NCBI RefSeq assembly: GCF_031179985.1
Contig: NZ_JAPSHJ010000001.1
Span: forward strand, 133,392 to 197,391
Direction of reading: 5' to 3'
Length of the DNA: 64,000 nt
Source: Arthrobacter sp.
Lineage (GTDB): Bacteria; Actinomycetota; Actinomycetes; Actinomycetales; Micrococcaceae
A program made the position numbers and the translations under genes. A model generated the notes under the pieces. The model was not told the DNA's origin, searched no databases, and was given only the letters and a program-made list of their open reading frames with translations. How positions within the stretch are numbered: the first letter of the stretch is position 1; every line of letters starts with the position of its first letter. Positions 1 through 8,081 of the stretch are shown piece by piece.

Positions 1-162
1 TGCCTGGGCCAGCCATCCCACTCCCACAGATCCAAAAGCCATAAATAGGGATCCGACAAAACCTGCCAGCAGCGGAGACGCCGGGTTGTCGACTTCAACC
101 ACAGCCGGCTCGGGAGACTTAACGGCAGCCAGCTCCCCCGAAGCGGGTACAGGCGCCGTCAT
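1..162 (-). CDS. Partial N-terminus of a membrane protein, possibly an MptB-like mannosyltransferase
   Basis: An ATG at 162 opens a minus-strand frame that stays open to the window edge (54 codons seen). The product starts with about 25 polar, Pro/Ala-rich residues and then enters a hydrophobic stretch (LLAGFVGSLFMAFGSVGVGW) that looks like a first transmembrane helix. A short cytosolic tail followed by a helix of this kind resembles the start of polyprenol-phosphomannose-dependent alpha-1,6-mannosyltransferases of actinobacteria. That assignment is from memory of the family and is weak. It is divergent from orn, with 160 bases between them. Confidence 0.5.
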   Translation of the reverse strand, partial: MTAPVPASGELAAVKSPEPAVVEVDNPASPLLAGFVGSLFMAFGSVGVGWLAQA

Positions 163-322
163 CTCAGGAGCGTCCAATCTGTTTGGTGGGACAGGATTCC
201 GCCGAAAGCCCAGGCGGGCTTACCGGCCCAAAACTGAGTGCAGCATGGTAATTGATCCCGCCGCGTACCCAAAAATCCTAGCATCGCACGGGCCCAAGGC
301 AGCGTAACGGTAGGCTGGACGG

Positions 323-994
323 GTGCCTATATCTAACGAACGCATCGTCTGGATCGACTGCGAAATGACCGGCCTGGACCCCGTCAATGACGCCCTCATT
401 GAAGTGGCCGCACTGGTGACTGATTCCGAGCTGAACATCCTTGGCGACGGCGTTGATGTCGTGATCAAGCCGGATGATTCCGCCCTTGCCCAGATGAACG
501 ACTTTGTCCGCGACATGCATACCCGGTCGGGCCTCCTCGAGGAGCTGCCCCATGGGAAGACCATGGCCGAAGCCGAAAACGCCATCCTGGAATACATCCG
601 CAAATGGGTGCCCGACGCCCGCAAGGCACCACTGGGAGGAAATTCGGTGGGTACGGACCGGGTCTTCCTGGTCCGGGACATGCCTTCTGTGGTGGAGCAC
701 CTGCACTACCGGGTCATCGACGTCAGCACCATCAAGGAGCTGTCCCGTCGATGGTTTGCGCGCGCCTACTTCCAGGCGCCCGCCAAGCTTGGCGGTCACA
801 GGGCCCTCGGCGACATCAAGGACTCCATCGATGAGCTCCGGTACTACCGCGAGGCTGTCTTTGTTCCCGCCCCCGGACCGGACAGCGCCACAGCCCAGAG
901 GATCTCCAAGGCGGTGATGGCCGGCAACACTCCTGCCACTGAGGCACCCGGCACAGCCTCGGCTGTGAGCTCCCCGGCAGCACAGGAAAAGTAA
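323..994 (+). CDS. orn: Oligoribonuclease (DEDDh 3'-5' exonuclease)
   Basis: Degrades the 2-5 nt RNA fragments, including pGpG, left by other RNases, in the cytosol. The 223 aa protein shows the DEDDh exonuclease pattern: WIDCEMTGLD with D12 and E14, D112 in the middle, and H159...D164 in the HRALGDIKD block. The catalytic core ends near residue 185; the last 35 residues are an Ala/Pro/Ser-rich tail beyond the usual 180-200 aa length. The start is GTG at 323, which places the conserved ERIVWIDCE block seven residues in. It is a single gene followed by tRNA-His. The family call is secure. Confidence 0.95.
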   Translation: MPISNERIVWIDCEMTGLDPVNDALIEVAALVTDSELNILGDGVDVVIKPDDSALAQMNDFVRDMHTRSGLLEELPHGKTMAEAENAILEYIRKWVPDARKAPLGGNSVGTDRVFLVRDMPSVVEHLHYRVIDVSTIKELSRRWFARAYFQAPAKLGGHRALGDIKDSIDELRYYREAVFVPAPGPDSATAQRISKAVMAGNTPATEAPGTASAVSSPAAQEK

Positions 995-1124
995 TCTGCA
1001 CCACGTTCGAGGGAATTTTTGGCAAAACACGCAAAAGTGGCAAAAGCACCCCCTGACAGCAGGTAAACTATTTGACGTTGCCTTTTCAGCCAGCCGGTCC
1101 GCCGGAAGGCATGACAGGGCGCAT

Positions 1125-1198
1125 GGTGGGCGTAGCTCAGTTGGCAGAGCGCCTGGTTGTGGTCCAGGAGGTCGCGGGTTCAACCCCCGTCGCTCACC
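1125..1198 (+). tRNA. tRNA-His (GTG anticodon)
   Basis: A full cloverleaf can be drawn. The acceptor GTGGGCG (1126-1132) pairs with CGCTCAC (1191-1197) with one G-U pair. The anticodon stem CCTGG/CCAGG encloses loop TTGTGGT with anticodon GTG. The T arm is GCGGG-TTCAACC-CCCGT. G at 1125 can pair with C at 1198, the extra G-1:C73 pair that marks histidine tRNA. No CCA is encoded. A strong terminator follows 33 bases downstream. Confidence 0.96.
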
Positions 1199-1231
1199 CT
1201 CATGAAAGTCGGTATCTTGCCGGCTTTCGCC

Positions 1232-1262
1232 AAAGACCGTACCGGAATCCGGTACGGTCTTT
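1232..1262 (+). terminator. Rho-independent terminator after tRNA-His
   Basis: A near-perfect palindrome, AAAGACCGTACCG / CGGTACGGTCTTT around a GAATC loop, is followed by a T-rich stretch (TTGTTGTTTC). It lies between tRNA-His and def, so def probably has its own promoter or depends on read-through. Confidence 0.85.
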
Positions 1263-1301
1263 GTTGTTTCTGTTGCCCCTGCACTGAAGGAATCCGCCGA
1301 G

Positions 1302-1874
1302 ATGACCGTTTTGCCGATCACCATCTGGGGCGAGCCGGTACTCCACCGCCGGGCCGCCGAGGTCGACGTCTTCGACGACGAACTCCACAGTCTCATTGCG
1401 GACATGTTCGAAACCAACGACGCCGCCAACGGCGTCGGGCTCGCAGCTCCCCAGATCGGCGTCGGCAAGCGGGTCTTCATCTATAAGTTCGCCAACGATG
1501 ACGATGTCCCGCCCACCGGTGTGGTGGTGAACCCGGTCCTGACCTTGTCCAAGGTCTCCGGGGCCCTGCCCGATCCGGATGAGGAAGTCGAAGGCTGCCT
1601 CTCCTTCCCGGGCGGGCAGTATCCGCTAAAGCGCGCTGAGTGGGTTCGGGTGCAGGGATTCGACGGCGACGGCAAGCCAGTTGATTTCGAAGCCACTGAC
1701 TGGTTCGCCCGCGTCATCCAGCACGAATACGATCACTTGGACGGCAAGCTGTACGTGAACCGTCTGATTGACAGGTACGCCCGCAAGGCCCTGAAGCAGG
1801 CCAAGAAGAGCGGATGGGGCGTGCCGGGTCTTACCTGGATGCCCGGCGTGGACCCTGATCCGTTCGGGCACTGA
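1302..1874 (+). CDS. def: Peptide deformylase
   Basis: Removes the N-formyl group from nascent polypeptides at the ribosome using a bound metal ion. All three signatures of type I deformylases are present: GVGLAAPQ (residues 44-51), EGCLS (97-101) and QHEYDHLDG (140-148). C99, H141 and H145 are the metal ligands and E142 the catalytic acid. At 190 aa the length is normal for the longer actinobacterial forms, with a C-terminal tail. The ATG start at 1302 puts the usual LPI-IWG-PVL block at the N-terminus. The gene is convergent with the HNH gene, 22 bases away; a 13-base repeat spans its stop codon. Confidence 0.96.
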   Translation: MTVLPITIWGEPVLHRRAAEVDVFDDELHSLIADMFETNDAANGVGLAAPQIGVGKRVFIYKFANDDDVPPTGVVVNPVLTLSKVSGALPDPDEEVEGCLSFPGGQYPLKRAEWVRVQGFDGDGKPVDFEATDWFARVIQHEYDHLDGKLYVNRLIDRYARKALKQAKKSGWGVPGLTWMPGVDPDPFGH

Positions 1875-1896
1875 CCCATTCGGGCACTGACGCGGC

Positions 1897-2694
1897 TCAT
1901 TTCGCCATAATGGTCTGCTGCCAGGGGCAGGAATCAAGCACCCGCTTCATGGCGTCCTTCTCGGGTTGGGTCACCCAGAGCCGGTAGGCCGCTTTGACCG
2001 AGATCTGCCGGGCTACGTAGTGGCATCTGAAAGCCTTGTTGCCGGGGAGCCAGGTTGCTGCGTCCCCGGCGCCTTTTTCCTGGTTGGCGGAGCCGTCAGC
2101 CGCAATGAGATTCAGGGGATCGTTGGCCAGGTTCTGCCGCTGTTGCTTCGTCAGCTGCTGGGCGCCTTTCTGCCAGGAATCCGCCAACGCCACTACGTGA
2201 TCGATCTGGACCGCCATGCTGCTCTCTGAGCCTCGGCGAAAAGAGACCATGGATCCGGTGTAGGGCTCGTGGAAATCGCCGCTGATGACCTTGCACTCTG
2301 AGCCCTCCGTGAACAACTCCCCTGTCAGATCGCGCCTGAGAATGTCATTGCGGGTGTCGCAGCCGTTGTGGTCGGCGTCGAACCATGCCTGCCCGAATGC
2401 GCTGCGGTCATAGTCGGTCTTGGGTGCCCGGCCCTTAACGGGCAGCTGTTCCAGGGCTCTGGCTGCGCTTCCGACAGGAACGGGCTGCACGGGAACTACG
2501 GGCTTCATCCAGTCTGGGTCCAGCACCGGAACTTCCGAGGGCCCATTGACGCGGGGCTCCGCGATGGCGAATTGTCCGGCGGTGAAGAACCAGCCGACGA
2601 CAAAGACGATACCCAGTATGAGGACGGACAGTACGGCCCACGCCTGGCGGGAACGGCGCCGGGCACGGCGGTAAGCCGACCAGTGGATGGTCAT
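1897..2694 (-). CDS. Membrane-anchored HNH family protein (DUF1524/GmrSD C-terminal type)
   Basis: The 265 aa product has a basic N-terminus, one transmembrane helix at about residues 18-38 (AWAVLSVLILGIVFVVGWFF), a spacer of about 60 residues, then a DUF1524-type HNH nuclease domain. The nuclease features are the GCDTRNDILRRDL block, IDHVVALADSW with the catalytic His, NDPLNLIAADGSANQEKG with the asparagines, and a C-terminal AYRLWV region. The domain lies outside the membrane if the basic end stays inside, so it is probably a secreted or surface nuclease. ATG at 2694 (GGCGGGA upstream) was preferred to a TTG at 2778 that adds 28 residues. Substrate unknown; no restriction partner is adjacent. 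Confidence 0.85.
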   Translation of the reverse strand: MTIHWSAYRRARRRSRQAWAVLSVLILGIVFVVGWFFTAGQFAIAEPRVNGPSEVPVLDPDWMKPVVPVQPVPVGSAARALEQLPVKGRAPKTDYDRSAFGQAWFDADHNGCDTRNDILRRDLTGELFTEGSECKVISGDFHEPYTGSMVSFRRGSESSMAVQIDHVVALADSWQKGAQQLTKQQRQNLANDPLNLIAADGSANQEKGAGDAATWLPGNKAFRCHYVARQISVKAAYRLWVTQPEKDAMKRVLDSCPWQQTIMAK

Positions 2695-2875
2695 GGCTGT
2701 CCCGCCATGCCCGTTCTGAGACACGGCCGGGTTAGATGAAGCGGAAGTCTTTGTAGCGGAAGTCTGTGGGGCACCCAAAAAGCCTAGGGCAGGCCACCGA
2801 CAATTCCGGGGCTATCCACAGTGTGGAGGAACAGTGCCAGGCGAAGGCATGACCAGCCTGGTACGCAGCCTTGGA

Positions 2876-3088
2876 TTACTGCTCCCTTGTCACCCTGCGC
2901 AGGTCTTCTTCGGCGAGGTTCATCAGGTCCTCGAGCTGCCTGATCCTCTCGTCACCGATTTCGCCGGCAGCATGCGCCACACGGGCCTGATCCAACAGCC
3001 GTTTGGCTTCTTTGTGGTTGGCGCGGGCTACGTCAAGCGCATGTTCAAGGGTGGTGTCGTGTTCCCCGAGAGCTGAGTCTGTATCCAT
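2876..3088 (-). CDS. Small helical protein of unknown function
   Basis: A 70 aa, highly charged product with heptad-like spacing (ALDVARANHKEAKRLLDQAR, then RIRQLEDLMNLAEEDLRRV), so probably an all-helical or coiled-coil cytosolic protein. It has no signal peptide or membrane segment, and no function can be assigned. It lies alone between the HNH gene and gap, in the same orientation as both. The ATG at 3088 has only a weak GGTG upstream. Composition and codon pattern fit a real gene better than the opposing frame, but the call rests on that alone. Confidence 0.6.
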   Translation of the reverse strand: MDTDSALGEHDTTLEHALDVARANHKEAKRLLDQARVAHAAGEIGDERIRQLEDLMNLAEEDLRRVTREQ

Positions 3089-3150
3089 GACACCATTCTG
3101 GGCACCTTTCCCGGCTGATACCAGAGTGTCAGCCGGGAAACTCCCGAATG

Positions 3151-4629
3151 CTAGATGGCGATGGCCGCAAGCACAGAGGCCGGCTCCTTGGCCGGGAACG
3201 ACGGCGGATTGACTCCGGCCATCTCCTCCATGACGCGGACTACCTGGCAGCTGTAGCCGAATTCGTTGTCGTACCAGACGTACAGCACGAGGTTCTTTTC
3301 ATTGGAAATCGTGGCCAGGCCGTCGACGATGCCGGCACGACGGGATCCGACGAAGTCGGTGGACACAACTTCAGGAGAGTCGATGTAGTCGATCTGCTTG
3401 CGCAGCTCTGAGTGGAGGGACATTTCGCGGAGGTAGTTGTTGACTTCCTCCTTCGTGGTGCCGTTTTCCAGGCTCAGGTTCAGGATGGCAAGGGAGACAT
3501 CCGGCGTGGGTACGCGGATGGAGCTGCCCGTGAGCTTGCCCAACAGCTCAGGCAGGGCCTTCGCCACGGCCTTGGCAGCACCGGTCTCGGTGATCACCAT
3601 GTTCAGCGCGGCCGAACGGCCACGGCGGTCACCCTTGTGGAAGTTGTCGATCAGGTTCTGGTCATTGGTGAAGGAGTGAACCGTCTCGACGTGCCCGTGG
3701 ACCACGCCGTACTTGTCGTTGATGGCCTTCAGGACCGGAGTGATGGCGTTGGTGGTGCACGATGCCGCGGTGACGATCTTGTCCGAGTCCAGGATGGTCC
3801 CGTGGTTGATGCCGTGAACGATATTCTTCAGATCGCCCTTGCCGGGTGCTGTCAGCAGCACGCGGGAAACGCCTTTGCTCTGCAGGTGCTGGGACAGGCC
3901 CTCGGCGTCGCGCCAGCGCCCCGTGTTGTCCACCACGAGTGCGTTGTGGATGCCGTAGATGGTGTAGTCGATAGTGGCAGGGTTGTCAGAGTAGATGACC
4001 TGAACCTGGACACCGTTGGCCGTGATGGTGTTCTTGTCTTCGTCAACACGGATGGTGCCTTCGAAGGAACCGTGCACTGAATCACGGCGGAGCAGGCTGG
4101 CCCGCTTGGCGAGGTCGTTGTCGGAGCCGCGGCGGACAACGATAGCGCGGAGGCGCAGGCCGTGGCCGCCACCGGCCTTTTCGATGAGCAGGCGGGCAAG
4201 AAGGCGGCCGATGCGTCCAAAACCATAAAGTACGACGTCGGTGCTGGTGCGGTCATCGCCTCCGTGCTTGCCCACGATGTCCGAAAGTTCGTCGCGCAGG
4301 AACTCTTCGAGCGTGGCGCCGTTGCCCTCGACCTTGAACTTCTGGTTGAGGCGGGCGATGTCGATTGCCGCGGCCCCCAGTTCAAGCTCGGACAGAACAT
4401 TAAGCAAAGGGGCTGTCTCTTCGAGAAGCAGTTCGTCCTTGCTCATCCGGCGTGCAAAGCGGTGTGCCTTCAGGATGTTCATCGTGGACTTGTTGATCAG
4501 GCTGCGTCCGTGGATGCTGGTGACCACGTTGTTCTCGCGGTACAGCCGGCCGATCACGGGGATCATGGCCTCGGCAAGTGCCTCCCGGCCCATCCACGTA
4601 TCAAGACAAGAATCTGACGTCTGGCTCAC
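3151..4629 (-). CDS. gap: Glyceraldehyde-3-phosphate dehydrogenase, long actinobacterial form
   Basis: Interconverts glyceraldehyde 3-phosphate and 1,3-bisphosphoglycerate. The 492 aa protein has about 130 extra N-terminal residues before the NAD(P) fold (VVLYGFGRIGRLLARL, residues 132-147). The catalytic AASCTTN gives C291, and His318 lies in ETVHSFTNDQ. KGDRRGRSAALNMV is the phosphate-binding region and WYDNEFGYS is near the C-terminus. The extension and length match the GapB-like class of corynebacteria, which often works in gluconeogenesis, rather than the 335 aa glycolytic enzyme; the direction here is inference. It is a single gene, with an inverted repeat CATACG-TCTT-CGTATG (4655-4670) just upstream. 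Confidence 0.93.
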   Translation of the reverse strand: MSQTSDSCLDTWMGREALAEAMIPVIGRLYRENNVVTSIHGRSLINKSTMNILKAHRFARRMSKDELLLEETAPLLNVLSELELGAAAIDIARLNQKFKVEGNGATLEEFLRDELSDIVGKHGGDDRTSTDVVLYGFGRIGRLLARLLIEKAGGGHGLRLRAIVVRRGSDNDLAKRASLLRRDSVHGSFEGTIRVDEDKNTITANGVQVQVIYSDNPATIDYTIYGIHNALVVDNTGRWRDAEGLSQHLQSKGVSRVLLTAPGKGDLKNIVHGINHGTILDSDKIVTAASCTTNAITPVLKAINDKYGVVHGHVETVHSFTNDQNLIDNFHKGDRRGRSAALNMVITETGAAKAVAKALPELLGKLTGSSIRVPTPDVSLAILNLSLENGTTKEEVNNYLREMSLHSELRKQIDYIDSPEVVSTDFVGSRRAGIVDGLATISNEKNLVLYVWYDNEFGYSCQVVRVMEEMAGVNPPSFPAKEPASVLAAIAI

Positions 4630-4654
4630 AGAACTACCTTCCTTGGGTCAACTG

Positions 4655-4670
4655 CATACGTCTTCGTATG
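4655..4670. promoter_or_regulatory. Inverted repeat upstream of gap (candidate operator)
   Basis: CATACG-TCTT-CGTATG is a perfect 6+6 inverted repeat 26 bases before the gap start codon. It could be an operator or a 5' UTR hairpin. No regulator can be named from the sequence. Confidence 0.35.
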
Positions 4671-4751
4671 AAGATGTCGGCCGCCGGAGGTGTTCCGGGG
4701 CGCAGGCACCAGCAGGGATTCGGTCCACCCCGGATGCCTTGGAGAAGCGCA

Positions 4752-4787
4752 AAGAAAAACCGCCGCTGCAAAACGCAGATCCGGCGG
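4752..4787 (-). terminator. Rho-independent terminator downstream of RNase P RNA
   Basis: Read on the minus strand, CCGCCG...CTGC and GCAG...CGGCGG form a stem with a three-base bulge, followed by TTTTTCTTT. It lies about 120 bases beyond the RNase P RNA 3' end and before gap. A second stem (TGACTTC/GAAGTCA, 4830-4860) lies between but lacks a T run. Confidence 0.75.
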
Positions 4788-4909
4788 CAGAACTTCTACG
4801 TTCACTTGCCATTCTAGAGGCGAAGGGCTTGACTTCCCGCCTCGGCTGGGCGTGAAGTCACTCACATGGGCAGGCAAGCCATGCCTCACAGGGGAACCAG
4901 GCGCGTTGT

Positions 4910-5309
4910 GTGGATGGGTTGACCGATACGCCGGGTTCTGTGCTCCCGCGCTGTTACCGGCACGGGAGTAGCGGCCATCCATCTACGGACGCCGTTGCCG
5001 ACGCCCTCCAGCGGCCTACCCGGGCACTTGGGCGAGCAGCCCTCAAACGCGCCCTGTATGGCCTTGCTCCGGGTGGGGTTTACCTAGCCTTCCCGGTCAC
5101 CCGGGAAGCTGGTGGTCTCTTACACCACCGTTTCACCCTTACCTGCCCGTCCGGCTGTGCGAACACAACCAGACTGCAGGCGGTCTGTTTTCTGTGGCAC
5201 TGGCCTGCGGGTTACCCCGAGTGGGCGTTACCCACCACCCTGCTCTGCGGAGCCCGGACGTTCCTCGAGCCACTTTCGTGACGCGCGGCCGCCTGGTCAA
5301 CCCATCCAC
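4910..5309 (-). ncRNA. rnpB: RNase P RNA, bacterial class A
   Basis: Catalytic RNA of RNase P, which matures tRNA 5' ends. The 400-base molecule is bounded by the pairing ends GTGGATGGGTTGACC (5') and GGTCAACCCATCCAC (3'), the P1 helix. Conserved core elements can be read: CACGAAAGTGGC near the 5' end, the region around GGGTAACCCGCAGG, CCACAGAAAACAGACCGCC, GGGTAAGGGTGAAACGGTGG, and CAGAACCCGGCGTATCGG at the 3' end. It has its own -10 box (TAGAAT) and a terminator downstream. Confidence 0.95.
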
Positions 5310-5314
5310 ATTCC

Positions 5315-5342
5315 ATTCTACGGGCAGCCGCTCCAGCGGCTG
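5315..5342 (-). promoter_or_regulatory. Probable rnpB promoter region
   Basis: On the minus strand a -10 hexamer TAGAAT (5320-5315) lies five bases before the RNase P RNA start. The -35 region is poor but overlaps a perfect inverted repeat, CAGCCGCT-CC-AGCGGCTG (5325-5342). Confidence 0.45.
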
Positions 5343-5410
5343 GACCGCTGATCCACGGCCTGGCCCCTGTCATCTTTGGCGGCCTCCATTGCGGCCCCTA
5401 AGATCGTACG

Positions 5411-6175
5411 GTGCTGATTCTGCTCCCCCCTTCCGAAGGCAAGACTCCCGCCGTCCGCGGCGACGCCGTCCACTGGCCCAGCCTGAGTTTCCCCGAACTG
5501 AATACCCATCGTGCTGAGGTACTGGAGGCACTCGGTACTGTGAGCGCGCATGAAGATGCCCTCTCCCTTCTGGGCGTTGGGGCATCGCTGAAGGACGACG
5601 TCGACCGCAACACCCGCCTGCACCGGGAACCGGCGGCCCCCGCTCACCAGGTCTACTCAGGCGTGCTGTACGACGCACTGGGTTACCAGTCCCTCACTCC
5701 GGCGCAACGGAAAAAGGCGCATGACTCGGTGCTGGTCATCTCGGCGCTGTGGGGAGCCATTCGTTTCGATGACCGTGTGCCCGCCTACCGGTTATCCATG
5801 GGAACTGCACTTCCCGACGTCGGACGCCTGGCTTCCTTTTGGAAGCCCAGGATTACGGAGGCCCTGGCCAGCCTCACTGTGGCCGAGCTGTTCGTGGATT
5901 GCCGCTCAAGCACGTACGCCGCGGCCTGGGCGCCGCCGGCCGGGCAGACGGTAGCGGTCAATGTCTTCACAGAGGTGGCGGGAGTGCGAAAGGTGGTCAG
6001 CCACTTTGCCAAGCACACCCGTGGTGAGGTGGCCCGCCACCTGCTGACGCGGCGAGGGAACGCTCCGGGTACTCCGGCGCAGCTGCTGAAGGCTGCCGCC
6101 GAGAAGTGGAGCTGTGAACTCATTGAAGGCACGGCCCGCAAGGCTCACGCGCTCAACATCATCCTGCCGGGCTAG
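5411..6175 (+). CDS. yaaA: Peroxide stress protein YaaA (DUF328)
   Basis: A cytosolic protein that in E. coli limits free iron and DNA damage during hydrogen peroxide stress; the biochemistry is not settled. The 254 aa length and the N-terminal LILLPPSEGKT block are typical, with YSGVLYDALGY and the C-terminal KHTRGEVARHLL region conserved. The start is GTG at 5411. It is transcribed divergently from rnpB and runs convergently into the zinc-ribbon gene with 25 bases between. It stands alone, with msrA 2 kb away as the nearest oxidative-stress gene. Confidence 0.92.
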   Translation: MLILLPPSEGKTPAVRGDAVHWPSLSFPELNTHRAEVLEALGTVSAHEDALSLLGVGASLKDDVDRNTRLHREPAAPAHQVYSGVLYDALGYQSLTPAQRKKAHDSVLVISALWGAIRFDDRVPAYRLSMGTALPDVGRLASFWKPRITEALASLTVAELFVDCRSSTYAAAWAPPAGQTVAVNVFTEVAGVRKVVSHFAKHTRGEVARHLLTRRGNAPGTPAQLLKAAAEKWSCELIEGTARKAHALNIILPG

Positions 6176-6200
6176 GGGACCTATAACGCTCGCGAGGGCC

Positions 6201-6938
6201 TTAGGCCCACTCGGCCGAGCGGACAAGGATGCAGCCGGAGTCCGGGCAGAACACGATGTCGTCTTCTGCCGCTGCCTTGATCTCGGCGAGGTCGCCCGGG
6301 CTGAGCTGCATGCCCGAACCTTCAGACTTGCCGTGGAACAGCCGCGCAGCCCCGACTCCCCTCTTGGCGAGGGTCTTTTCATAGACCGCCAGCATCCCGG
6401 CGTCGAGTCCGGAAGCGAAAGCGGACCGTTGGGCGGAAACTGTGTGCTCCTCAGCAGAGACTTCAGCCAGGGCAGCATCCAGTTCTGCCCGGATCACGCT
6501 GAAGGAAGCCTTAATATCGTCCACGATCTGCTGCTGGACCGCTTGACGTTCACGCAGGGCGTCGAGTCGTTCCATTACCTCGAGTTCAACGTCCTCCAGG
6601 TCTGACCGCCTCCTGTTCAGCGAGGCAATGTCTTTCTGAAGCGCCACAAGGTCCTTTGACAAACCCGTGCCGCTGTTCAGCCGCGCTTCGTCCCGTGCGA
6701 TCCGCGAGGCTACCTGCTCGACGTCGTCCTCGGAGCGCTTGAGCTCCGTCTCGGCGTCGTGAACGGCCATCTTGGCCGCCCCCAGCTCGCCGTTGGCGAC
6801 ATTAAGGGCCGCCTCAAGGTCCGTGATGCGGGGATCGTTTTCCAGGGTACGGCGGCGGTTGGACAGTGACTTGAGTTTGGCGTCAAGCCCCTGAAGTTCC
6901 AGCAACTTCAACTGTTCCGCCGGTGCTGCCTTGGCCAC
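6201..6938 (-). CDS. Coiled-coil protein with C-terminal zinc ribbon
   Basis: The 245 aa protein is almost entirely long amphipathic helix (residues about 10-190, many ELE/RR heptads) ending in a short C4-type ribbon; the visible part is VFCPDSGCILVR near the C-terminus. This is the actinobacterial DUF164/zf-RING_7 protein regularly found beside Nif3. Function unknown; binding to RNA or to a partner protein is plausible. GTG at 6938 was chosen because GGAGG lies five bases upstream; the longer frame from TTG at 6959 would place that site inside the gene. It is downstream of the Nif3 gene with 120 bases between, probably in one operon. Confidence 0.85.
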   Translation of the reverse strand: MAKAAPAEQLKLLELQGLDAKLKSLSNRRRTLENDPRITDLEAALNVANGELGAAKMAVHDAETELKRSEDDVEQVASRIARDEARLNSGTGLSKDLVALQKDIASLNRRRSDLEDVELEVMERLDALRERQAVQQQIVDDIKASFSVIRAELDAALAEVSAEEHTVSAQRSAFASGLDAGMLAVYEKTLAKRGVGAARLFHGKSEGSGMQLSPGDLAEIKAAAEDDIVFCPDSGCILVRSAEWA

Positions 6939-7058
6939 TGATACCTCCGCTTGTTCCAACCGGCCGGAGCCGGACGCCGTGCGGCGCTCTCTAGACTCTA
7001 GCGCCTGCGCTGCTCCCCTGCCTCGCTGCGCTCACCCGGGGCCCCTCGCACCTCAGGC

Positions 7059-7982
7059 TTAGCCGGGAGTCAGAATGAAGTCCCACGGATCGCTGTTGGT
7101 AGTGCTCACCCGGATTTCCACCTCATGGCCCTGGTCGTTCAGGACGTTGCCCAGTGCTTCCGCGGCCGCCGGCAGCCACAGCCACTCGCTGGCGAAGTGT
7201 GAAACATCAATCAGGTAGGGCCTGCCGTTAACAGCGGCCTCACGCGCTTCTGACGCAGGGTGGTGGCGCAGGTCGGCCGTAACGTAGATATCGGCGTTGC
7301 TGGCTCTGACCTCGTTGAAAAGGGAGTCCCCTGCCCCGCCGCAGACGGCGACCCTGCGGATCAGGCCGTCCTTGTCCCCGGAGACGCGGACGCCGCCTGC
7401 AACTGAAGGAAGGATGCCGAACACCCGTGCGGCAAAATCCCCCAGGGTCATTACGTCGGCGAGATCGCCCACGCGGCCAATACCTTCTTCAGGCAGGCCG
7501 TTTGCGGCGGCCATCAACGGGACAACATTCTGGAGACCCAGGGCATCAGCAAGGACGTCCGAGACACCTCCGACGGCGGAATCACCGTTGGTGTGAACGG
7601 TGAGAAGCCCAGTACCGGACTCGATCAGCCGGTGGACGGCTGCACCCTTGGGCGTGGTGGCTGCGACAGAGTTGACGCCCTTAAGCAGCAGGGGGTGGTG
7701 TGTGATCAGGAGCTGGGCGCCCCATTCAATGGCCTCTTCGATGACTTCCAGGGTGGGATCCACAGCGAACATGATCCGCTTGACCGACGACGACGGATGC
7801 CCGGCTACCAGGCCAACTTCGTCCCATTCTTCTGCGAGGGACTCCGGCCAGAGTTCCTCCACCGCGAGCAGAATTTCACCCAGCGTGGGTGTCATGGATA
7901 CGTTCTCAGTCCCTGTGGGGTCCGGGGTGGGCGTGCCCTGCGCGGAGGGCGCCGTTGAAACATCCGTGTTCACTGGTTCCAT
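7059..7982 (-). CDS. Nif3-like dinuclear metal-binding protein (NIF3/YbgI family)
   Basis: Family members form hexameric rings with a two-metal site; the activity is not established, although databases call it GTP cyclohydrolase 1 type 2 homolog. Metal-binding blocks seen are LLITHHPLLLKG, VHTNGDSAVGGVSDVLA and, near the C-terminus, DVSHFASEW. The 307 aa length includes about 30 low-complexity residues (Pro/Thr-rich) before TLGEILLAVEELWP, where the family usually begins. An in-frame ATG at 7895 would remove them and may be the true start. Pairing with a zinc-ribbon coiled-coil gene is conserved in actinobacteria. Confidence 0.9.
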   Translation of the reverse strand: MEPVNTDVSTAPSAQGTPTPDPTGTENVSMTPTLGEILLAVEELWPESLAEEWDEVGLVAGHPSSSVKRIMFAVDPTLEVIEEAIEWGAQLLITHHPLLLKGVNSVAATTPKGAAVHRLIESGTGLLTVHTNGDSAVGGVSDVLADALGLQNVVPLMAAANGLPEEGIGRVGDLADVMTLGDFAARVFGILPSVAGGVRVSGDKDGLIRRVAVCGGAGDSLFNEVRASNADIYVTADLRHHPASEAREAAVNGRPYLIDVSHFASEWLWLPAAAEALGNVLNDQGHEVEIRVSTTNSDPWDFILTPG

Positions 7983-8081
7983 ACCCCCATTTTTACCCTA
8001 TTGCAGGGCCTCGACTGCACGCGTTGCACTCTCGTAAGGTTGTCCGGGAATCATCGGACTGCTTCAACCATTGAAGAGGAC

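Noticed and set aside
3412..4080. A 222-codon frame opposite gap
   Set aside because: No family pattern; it mirrors the gap coding strand in a high-GC genome.
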